This document shows positions 56,038-64,000 of a stretch of DNA of 64,000 bases, one piece after another. This DNA comes from Lucinisca nassula (lineage: Eukaryota > Mollusca > Bivalvia > Lucinida > Lucinidae). A model generated the notes under the pieces. It had not been told where the DNA came from. It ran no database searches and saw only the letters and a program-made list of their open reading frames with translations. The stretch spans positions 135,591,027 to 135,655,026 of the forward strand of contig OY757013.1 in the NCBI GenBank assembly GCA_963580285.1. Direction: 5' to 3'. The position numbers and the translations under genes were made by a program. The stretch's first letter is position 1; every line of letters begins with the position of its first letter.

Positions 56038-57339
56038 TAGTATAATTTGTAAAGTCCGGAAGAAGACCTCATCAGCGCAACATTTCCGAGAAGCAAAAAA
56101 ATGCAAGAAACCGCTAAAATGCTGGAGCAAAAGAAAACCAACTGTAAGACTCCGATGGACCCGACCAGAGACAGAGCATCAGGCACCAATCAACATTGCA
56201 TGAAATTAAATTATCTCTAATTCGCATGAAGCCTTTACGCTGGAGACGTCATAGAATCTGCGGCCTGACTCACCGGTGTGCAATTAAGGAGGGAAGTAAA
56301 GTTCTCAACATTGACTGGGTTAGCTACCATGCTTGCAGTCTGTCGTATAACATTTATGTTGTACCAAATCGTTATATATCGAAGACTGATTTTACGAAAT
56401 TGGGTGCTAAAGTCATTACAAGTATACATTTTTCTGAATTTATATACTACATGACCATAAAATTCGGGTTCCGGTGGAAGAGGTTAAAAGTAGAAGTAAA
56501 ACAAAGATCAGGAATTGATACAATTTACTTACTCCACCCATAAAAGACACCAAAGGGAAAGAAATACAAACATTAAACGAACAGTCATAAAGTCTTAATT
56601 TAAAGTCATACTTAATTTTAAACTAAATCGGAATGACGTGTATAAAATTTTGAAAAAGGTTTGTGTACTTTATGATACCGATAACCCTGATCAAGAAGTT
56701 TAGCAGTTAACAATTTATTGCGAATGTTGAAGGCAGATACATGGCTAGACACTCTGGCAAATCAAATAAATTGCGAAATATAAACGCATTAGCATGATCC
56801 ACAAGTAACATCACCATCCAAGAAAGAAACATGTACAATCTTAAAACTAAAATCATCGCGTTTATCACATTGTAGGAAACAAACACATCTATAATAGACA
56901 TATGTAAATCCGAAATTGGGGCCTCGGTATCAGAAGATTTTGCTTTATTTAACTGAAGTTCTAGAGGGGAGGGTGGTAAATTGTACTGATCAAACCATCG
57001 AAATAGGTATTGTCAATCTAGAAGTCGAGCTAGAGGCTTCGATTATTTCCCATTGGTTTTCAACGGAAACGGATACCATGAAGTCTTTTTCATAACAAAA
57101 CAAGAACAGATCAGCCACAAGGGGTGCGCAATTCGTACCCATCGGAATACCCACATATTGTCTAAAGTACCAAATCTTATGTAAATATTGTCAAGTAGAA
57201 AGGTGAAAGCTTCACACACGTTTTGACATGAACATAACGTATAGTTGTATGCTCTTCGAAAGTAAGCCTGTAAACCATCGTTTTCACTATATAAAATGAG
57301 GTCAGCCGCACCGAAGTCAAAATGTTGGTTCCTGTTGCT

Positions 57340-57560
57340 TCGGCATTTTAGTTATTTCATACTATCTAGTCCACACCGTTGTTTCATCTCTGCATGCGTT
57401 TAATTTCTTTGTCCTCGGAGATGTTGTACTGTTGAGTTGTAAATCCCTCGTGCGGATTGAACACATTATTAGTCTAAACCATGACAGAACCAAGGTCGAG
57501 GATTGGGGCAACGTAAAATCGAGTTAAGCCCCCAGATATTGTTACTGACGTTCTATGCGT
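57340..57560 (+). repeat. Diverged PLE-A untranslated region
   Basis: ccgttgtttcatctctgcat, ctcggagatgttgtactgtt, gtgcggattgaacacattat and acgtaaaatcgagttaagcc. Confidence 0.68.
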
Positions 57561-57609
57561 TTCTTCTGTAACAATTGTGGATGATTGGGTCGATTGCTAT
57601 GAACAATTG

Positions 57610-57895
57610 CCCATTGTTATCAGATTCGATTTTATTTTATTGGAGTTTAACGGCCCAGTCAACACAATTTTAATTCATTTTGAGCCGATCTGTTTACCTA
57701 TCCACATTTTCTGGGCAGGCTTATACGAAAGCGGGTACCCAGTACAGTGCATAGTCTTTTGCAAGAAACTGACAACGGAAGGGAGAGAATGACCGTAGTC
57801 AAGACTTCATGATCAATCTCCACGAAAGAAAGTTGCCGACTCCGGTAGGTATCGAACCCTTGTCCTCCTGATCACCAGGTGAACTGACAATGCAT
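57610..57895 (-). mobile_element. tRNA-derived SINE (family S1), second copy
   Basis: Complement of 7415-7708. Minus-strand head has gggttcgatacctaccg, then cggcaactttctttcgtgga and cggtcattctctcccttccg, ending gttgactgggccgttaaac. No target duplication seen. Confidence 0.78.
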
Positions 57896-58084
57896 TTTGA
57901 AATGCAGCAAAATTCCTATAATAAGACGACACACTTTCTTTAACACACTGAGCACAGAAAACACAGAGAAAGAATGACCAAAATCTTTTAAATATGATTT
58001 CAACAGGAGAGTTAGTCTTAATTTAACGTGGTCTTAATAGCGGAATTTCACTGTATATAGTTTAGACCCCGAAGTCTTCTATCG

Positions 58085-58860
58085 GCAAACAATGTCAAAA
58101 AGGAGTGAAGGTAGTGATCAGAAATCGATACAATAACCTCACCCTTCCAGCCAAGACACAAATTTCACCAAAATGAAAACTTCACAAGCGGAAAGCCAAA
58201 AGGACAGTTACTTTCCCGCAAATGGCAAAACGGCTATCCAGAGTAATAATAATAAACAAATATTAGCATAAGTAGTTTAGGTCGTGGTACCAAAGCGTTA
58301 ATCTAAAATTGTAAATCGTAAACATGCATGCAAAGACGAACTGCAACAATAATAAACCACAACAGAAAAACCTCGGAACGGTCGATAACAGTTTTTTTTT
58401 TTACTGGGGGCTTAAATCGATTTTCGTGGCCTCAGTCCTCGCCATGGGTTGTGTCGTTGTTTTAAAAAATAGTTCGGCCTGATTTTTAACTCATCTGTGC
58501 AATATCTCCGAGAGCATACTAATAAAATGATTTAGAGATGAAACAAAGATGAGGACCCGAGAGCATGAAATAGCTGAAATGCAGGGCGAACAGCAAACCA
58601 ACAGTTAGATACCGTTTGCCCGACCTCACTTTATATAGAGAAAACTGCGGTTTCGGTGAAATTGAAGAGAATAGCAAATTATCAACCGTGACTGAGTTTA
58701 CTACTATGCATGAGCTCTGTCGTATAAAGTGTATGCAGTGTCCATTTTAAGCGAAGAATGGTTTTACGAAATCAGGTACTAAATCGTTGCAAACATATAT
58801 TTTTCTGAATTTAAATACTAAGTCACCATAAAGTGCAGGTTCCGATAGGCCTTCCTGCAA
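58085..58860 (-). pseudogene. Old PLE-A 3' part
   Basis: Tail at 58085-58440 (gaaagccaaaaggacagtta), untranslated region at 58470-58620 and decayed C-terminal coding to 58860 (complement of LSEPxxYGDLV near 58830). About 50 bp resembling family B (actttatatagagaaaactg) are inserted near 58625. Confidence 0.7.
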
Positions 58861-58983
58861 AAGAGATTTTTGTCCACCATTGAATTGTGAACAGTAAATC
58901 ATCTTTTTACTGACTGTTCCCAAGCGGTTCCTCTGGCGTGGTTTATTATCATTATAGTTCGTCTTTGTTGGTATGCATTGTTA

Positions 58984-59220
58984 AATAGAAGTAAAACAAA
59001 GATCAGGAATTGATACAATTAACTTACTCCACCCATAAAAGACACCAAAGGGAAAGAAATACAAACATTAAGCGACCAGACCATAATGGAAACCTAAACA
59101 AAGGAAGGCCATAAGGACAGTTACTTTCCCACAAAATGGCCATATGGCCATCCAAAACCAAAAGACACAAGTGATACACACAGTAAGTAACAAACAACAA
59201 CATAAATAAATTGCCACTAA
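58984..59220 (-). repeat. PLE-A tail copy, with a small inverted tail piece beside it
   Basis: taaatagaagtaaaacaaag to cataaataaattgccac. Nearly identical to the tail at 60617-60850, so relatively young. A 60-bp plus-oriented tail scrap (ggccatttttgggaaagtaa) follows at 59225-59285. Confidence 0.85.
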
Positions 59221-59285
59221 AACCCTTTTATTTTGGACAATCGTTTGGCCATTTTTGGGAAAGTAACTGTTCGTTTGGCTTTGAC

Positions 59286-59651
59286 ACAGATACTGTCCTT
59301 TACTGACTGACATTGTATTTCTGTATATAATACTTGGAATGTGTAATTGAAAAGGAATTTATGCCAGTCTGTTATTCTTCTCTTACGCTCTTTGATCTTT
59401 ATTGACGACTTTTTTATTTTTGGCGTGTTTTTCCTTGACCAACAATATCGCCAAAATAAGATTAACGCCAAATAAAAGTGTTTTACCGTTAAAGAATCAG
59501 TCTAATTCCCCGTCCAGGACCCTTTTGTAGCATACACACAGAGAAAGTCGACCGACCGATGCTGTCAGAGCTTTGATTTTGTACAGTGTAGTAAGTACGG
59601 TATTTCATTTAGCAAGCCAATACTTCCAGTGGTCATGTCCAGACAAATAAA
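59286..59651. other. Unassigned intergenic DNA
   Basis: No feature recognised. Confidence 0.35.
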
Positions 59652-59910
59652 CTTCCAAGGCGGTTCTTCTGTGGCGGTTTATTTATGTTGTTGTTTGTTA
59701 CTTACTGTGTGTATCAATTGTGTCATTTTATCTCGGATGGCCATTTGGCCATTTTTGGGGAAAGTAACTGTACTTATGGCCTTCCTTTGTTTAGGTTTCC
59801 ATTATGGTCTGGTCGCTTCATGTTTGTGTTTCTTTCCCTTTGGTGTCTTTGATGGGTGGTGTAAGTTAATTGTATCGATTCCTGATCTTTGTTTCACTTC
59901 TACTTTTAAG
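59652..59910 (+). repeat. PLE-A 3' tail copy
   Basis: tccaaggcggttcttctgtg to tttcacttctacttttaa, 5'-truncated. Confidence 0.87.
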
Positions 59911-60349
59911 AATAATTGTTCAACCATTTAACATCCTGTAGATCTCCAGATATCAACAATACCCATGCAAAAAGCTAGATGTAAGTAAGACGGCTCATTT
60001 TTAATAGTCTTGACTAACTTCGACATTGACACGAATATGTCAAATTTTTTTATGAAAATGTCCACTTCAGAGGCAGCAGGAGTTTGTTTCTCGAGCTTTG
60101 TCAAATCCATAGATCAACTCGTTAATTGTTACCAGAAGCAACGCGGAGTGTCACGCAACATTAATGGCTAAATGGAATTCTGCGCAACAGGCTGTAATGC
60201 AGCAGTGAGTTTGGATATTTCGCACTTTAATTGCTTACATAAAAGTGTCTCTTAATTATTTTCTTCAGACTATATATCGACTTGCAAAAAGCCTTTAGAG
60301 AAATTGAGAATTGTCATTAAATGCATTTACTTCTATTTTCAAATCACTA
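59911..60349. other. Unassigned intergenic DNA
   Basis: No feature recognised. Confidence 0.35.
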
Positions 60350-60500
60350 CTTTGCAACGTCCAAAACCAAAATTCGGCCTTACGTGACCTAAAACTAGGT
60401 TTTCACGAATTTCATAGAACGTTTTGGCACTGACGATAACACATCCTATGAAGTACAGCCTTTGGCTGAAGAGAGTCTGTGGTTACTGATCAAATCTATC
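60350..60500 (+). pseudogene. PLE-A coding scrap
   Basis: Resembles the segment between the N-terminal region and KLHK motif: acgtccaaaaccaaaattcg, tttcacgaatttcatag and cagcctttggctgaagagag (QPLAEE). Confidence 0.6.
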
Positions 60501-60614
60501 ATTCAGCCACTAAGATTGCTGTCTGCGTTAAAGGCGGCAAAGTTGGCTAAGGATTGTGGCCAAGTAAACTCGATTGTTGCCGCCTAATACAGAACTTTTA
60601 TCTGACCATTTAAA

Positions 60615-61178
60615 GTGGAAGTAAAACAAAGATCAGGAATTGATACAATTAACTTACTCCACCCATAAAAGACTCCAAAGGGAAAGAAATACAAACATTA
60701 AGCGACCAGACCATAATGGAAACCTAAACAAAGGAAGGCCATAAGGACAGTTACTTTCCCACAAAATGGCCATATGGCCATCCAAAACCAAAAGACACAA
60801 GTGATACACACAGTAAGTAACAAACAACAACATAAATAAATCGCCACAGAAGAGCCGCCTTGGAACGGTCAGTGGAAGATTTCCACTGGGGGGCTTAAAT
60901 CGATTTTACGTGGCCACAATCCTCGCCCTTACTTCCGTCGCGATTGAGACAAATAATTTGTTCAGTCCGCATGAAGGCCTCCTAACTCATCAGTGCAACA
61001 TCTCCGTGAACACAAAAATCAAAGAACCACAGAGGTGAGACAAAGGTGAGGACTCGACAGCAAGAAACCACTAAAATGCTGGAGCAAAAGAAAACCAACA
61101 GTTAGACTCCGATGAGCCCGACCAGAGACAGAGCATCAGGCACCAACCAACATTATCTCTCTAATTTTCAATAAGCCT
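60615..61178 (-). repeat. 3' untranslated region of the best PLE-A copy
   Basis: About 560 bp from the stop codon to the tail end (minus strand), containing every block seen at dispersed tails: gatgctctgtctctggtcgg complement near 61120, actgatgagttaggaggcct complement near 61000, ttccaaggcggctcttctgt complement near 60850. Confirms the tail belongs to this element. Confidence 0.9.
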
Positions 61179-63262
61179 TTACGTTGGAGCCGTCATAGAA
61201 TCTGAGGCCTGACCCACCGGCGTGCAATTAAAGAGGGAAGCAAACTTGCCAACCGTGATTGGGTTAACTACCATGCATGCAGTCTGTCGTATAATATCCA
61301 TGTTGTACCCAATCTTTTTATATCGAAGAATGATTTTACGAAATTGGGTGCTGAAGTCATTGCGGTTATATATTTTTCTGAATTTATATACTAAGTCACC
61401 ATAAAATTCGGGTTCCGATAGACCTTGTTGCAGAAGAGATTTAAGTCCAATATTGAATTTTGAAATTAAATCAGAATGGCGTCTATAAAATTTAGAAAAG
61501 GTTTTGCGTAGTTCATGGTACCGATAACCTTGATTAAGGAGTTTAGCCGTTAATAATTTATTACGAGTGTTGAAGTCAGTTACATGACTACACACTCTAG
61601 CAAATCGAATTAATTGTGAAATATATACGCCATAGGATGGCGCACGAGGAACATCACCATCCAAAAAAGGAAAATTTACAATCTCAAAATCAAAGTTTAT
61701 CATAAATTTTGCACGAAACAAATCCATCTACAATAGATAGATGTAAATCCAAAAACGGGGCCTCGGTATCAGAAGAATTTGCTTTATTTAACTGAAGTTC
61801 TAGGGGGTAAATCTGACTGATCAAACCATCAAAATAGGTATTATCAATATTTAATAAATCATCTAAATATCTAGAAGTAGAGCTAAAAGCTTAAATAATT
61901 TCAGATTGGTTATCAATGGAAAGCGACATAACAATACAAGAACAGATCAGCCACAAGAGGTGCGCAATTAGTACCCATCGGAAAACCCACAATTTGTCTA
62001 AATAACTTAGTACCGAATCTAATATAAATATTGTCAAGTAGAAAGGTGAGGGCATCACACACTTTCTGACATGACCAAAGTGTATAATTCTTATGCTCTT
62101 TAGAAGTGAAAAATGCATTTCTGACATTACATGCAAGATAGAGAGAATCTTCTCTGTGAAAAGCCCATTCAATTAAATCATTAAGCTTTTCTTTTATACG
62201 ATTATGAGGAAGTGTAGTGTAAAGTGTGGAAAAATCGTAGGTAGACAGACTAGAAGCACGAAAATGTCTAGATTTCAATTTATTTAAAACCTCATTCAGA
62301 TTTCTTCCTGATCTTTCAAAGACTTTATCACAATATTTAATTACATGCGTTTTAATAGCAGTAAGACAGGAAGTTAATAATTTAGAAAGTTCAGTGGTAG
62401 TGCAAAGGCCTGGAATTTGCAATAAACCGTGCTTTGTAAGGTTTTTATGAAGTTTTGGTAACCAGTATAGCGTAGGAAGCTTGTCTTGGCCTTCGTTAAC
62501 ACACACAGCAAACTTGGTGGCTGAAAGACAAACATGTTTATCTACTATAGCTCTCTCTTCAGCTAAAGGCTGAAGTTCATAGGCCTTAGTACCACCAAGC
62601 TCCTGCTTAAGCGTGTTAACATAGTGGAGCCGTCACACAACGACGACGTTGTTAGCGGCCTTGTCTGCAGGGGCCAAAACAAACTTCTTATGAAATTCTT
62701 GAATACCTAGTTTAAGATGACGTAAAGACGTCTTGGGCTTAGGAGGTAATAAGTTAGTATTTTGAGAATATAAAGAAATGCGTTTATTCACTAGTTTTAG
62801 AATGCTAAGTTTCCAGTCCTTAAGGGCTTTATGCTCAACATACTCTCGCTTACACCATCGATTACCGAATTCATTCAAGGAAGCAGCGATTTCATCTCTG
62901 CATTTACTGAAATCAATTTTAGAAGGAAACCGATATTTCGGTCCTTTAGAATTTATATTCCTTATCCTAGAGTCAGGAATAATTTTCAAATTGCCAGTAA
63001 TTACATGACCAGCAGCAGGATAGCAATACTTTGAGTTTTTACAATCACATGAATCAGGAGTATTAGTATCAATATCAAGATCTGAAACAAGTTTATTGAA
63101 ATTAAAAATGATAGATCTAACAGGTTTGTTATATTTATAGCAAATTATAGGTGTTTCAGTATTTTGAAAATAAGCAGGAATGGAAGAAAGCACCGATCTC
63201 TCACGGAAGATACTGGGCAAATCTATAAAATCCATACCCTTATTAATGAAGGATATTTTGAA
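61179..63262 (-). pseudogene. Penelope-like reverse transcriptase, nearly full length, four defects seen
   Basis: Minus strand, about 690 codons. It begins near FKISFINKGMDFIDLPSIF and has the CDCKNSKYCYPAAGHVITGN block and GPKYRFPSKIDF. Then come FVLAPADKAANNVVVV, YWLPKLHK (diagnostic of Penelope-like RTs), STYDFSTLYTTLPH (motif A), GFPMGTNCAPLVADLFLYCY, RYLDDLLNID (YLDD at 61858-61869), APFLDLHLSI, FPFLDGDVPR, SYGVYISQLIRFAR and a C-terminus ending SDSMTAPT. Defects: stop at 62633-62635 (Trp likely), deletion near 61927, stop at 61891-61893 (Glu likely) and a deletion near 61702. No GIY-YIG endonuclease is visible. The N-terminal Cys segment seen at 51545 is missing. It would copy its RNA at a target site. 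Confidence 0.9.
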
Positions 63263-63284
63263 GAAATGGCGTTGTCCTGTCGTC

Positions 63285-63545
63285 TTTTAGATTTGATACA
63301 GTTCGTCTTTTCGTGTGTGAATTGCTAATATAATTTCATTTTGGGATAGCTGTTTTCCTTGTTGTGGGAAAGTAACTGTTCTTTGGCTTACCGCATAAAT
63401 GACGTTTTTTTTTTTTTTTTTATTTAAGTGTTTATTTTTTATGGTTGTGTTTTTTTTTTTTTTTTTTTTTTTTTTTCATTTATGGCTTGGTGATTTGAGG
63501 TAATTGTAATGAGTACTGACAATTGCCTTCACTTCTATATGTCGT
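63285..63545 (+). repeat. Diverged PLE-A tail
   Basis: acagttcgtcttttcgtgtg, gtgggaaagtaactgttctt, ttgccttcacttctat, with long T-runs at 63406-63421 and 63450-63476. Confidence 0.7.
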
Positions 63546-63724
63546 CGCTATATTGGTAACCTAAACTTCACAAAATACAAATCACAGTTTATTGCAAATT
63601 TAAGATCTTGTGACACTATTAAACTTTTTATTTTTTGTCGTCATGTCTTAGTGTCGTCAAAAAGCATGCGATTAAGTATTACGACAAAGTATGAACAATA
63701 AGGGAGAAATCAGTTTTGATCTGT

Positions 63725-64000
63725 TAAAATTCGCATTAGGCTTTATGACCGCATAAAATCAATTTAAGCCCCCAGCTTTTTTATTGATCTTTCCAAGGCG
63801 GTCCTTATGTTGTGTATTATCATTGTTATCGTTCATCTTTGCCATCATGTATTGCTAGTATCGTTTCATTACGGATAGCCGTTTGCCAGTTTGTGATAAA
63901 GTAACTGTCCTTTTGGCTCTTCACTTGTGACGTTTTCATTATTGTGACGTTAGTTTATGTTTGTAATTCTTTCTTTTTGGTAACTTGAATGGGAGGTGTG
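63725..64000 (+). repeat. Diverged PLE-A tail, cut by window end
   Basis: gaccgcataaaatcaattta, tctttccaaggcggtcctta, taaagtaactgtccttttgg. Confidence 0.72.

Larger units (their letters stand above)
54375..57290 (-). pseudogene. Old PLE-A copy split by a Tc1 element and by a younger PLE-A tail
   Basis: Minus strand. Reverse transcriptase part at 56591-57290 (MGTNCAP complement near 57127-57147, mutated YLDD region near 57020) is followed by the C-terminal part and stop at 56200-56486. The untranslated region is at 56038-56200 and the final tail at 54375-54721. The Tc1 element occupies 54722-56037, and a 100-bp PLE-A tail (56487-56590) interrupts the coding part. Frames are heavily decayed. 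Confidence 0.78.

Overview
This is animal nuclear DNA. It is AT-rich and has no host gene, rRNA or genuine tRNA gene that I can support. Almost every recognisable segment is a transposable element or tandem repeat, most of them old and nested. The repeat set (several short tRNA-derived SINEs, many palindromic MITEs, CTAT and TGTA microsatellites, abundant Penelope-like fragments, and tandem-repeat elements ending in a small GGGGCAT hairpin) suggests a bivalve mollusc. That assignment rests on general resemblance, not on a gene.

The dominant family is a Penelope-like retroelement (PLE-A). Its reverse transcriptase has the YWLPKLHK, YDFSTLYT, MGTNCAP and YLDD motifs, and no GIY-YIG endonuclease is visible. 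The best copy lies on the minus strand at 60.6-63.3 kb. Others lie at 48-52 kb (plus), 54.4-57.3 kb (minus, split by a Tc1 element) and 4.05-5.32 kb (plus, inserted into a LINE). The 4 kb insertion has a 6-bp target duplication. It shows that the roughly 250-550 bp repeat found more than 20 times across the window is the 3' end of PLE-A. Most short reading frames in the window are shadows of that tail.

The most interesting content is a set of six hammerhead ribozyme motifs carried by a small non-coding repeat. A tandem pair on the minus strand at 24.26-24.96 kb has ribozymes exactly 380 bp apart. Single copies lie at 21.96, 49.09, 49.65 and 53.12 kb. Each shows CUGAUGA, a stem II hairpin, GAAA, a very short stem III, a GUC or GUA cleavage triplet, and a stem I of 5-6 pairs (one copy has a mismatch). 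The 49.55-49.76 kb copy is a 209-bp insertion with a 7-bp target duplication inside a PLE coding region. These are the hallmarks of retrozymes, small non-autonomous ribozyme elements. Here they sit among a possible partner reverse transcriptase.

Layout: 0-6.5 kb PLE tails, SINEs and a LINE with nested PLE; 6.5-11.2 kb palindromic MITEs (family B); 11-15 kb mostly unassigned; 15.3-18.9 kb a ~290-bp tandem array; 19.2-20.5 kb a ~143-bp tandem element; 20.7-25 kb family G repeats and ribozyme elements; 25.7-35.9 kb tandem elements, MITEs and PLE tails; 36-47.2 kb MITEs, family G and PLE tails; 48-53.3 kb PLE fragments with ribozyme inserts; 54.4-64 kb further PLE copies and a Tc1 transposon. A functional link is inferred only for the retroelements: PLE-A may supply the reverse transcriptase that moves the ribozyme elements.
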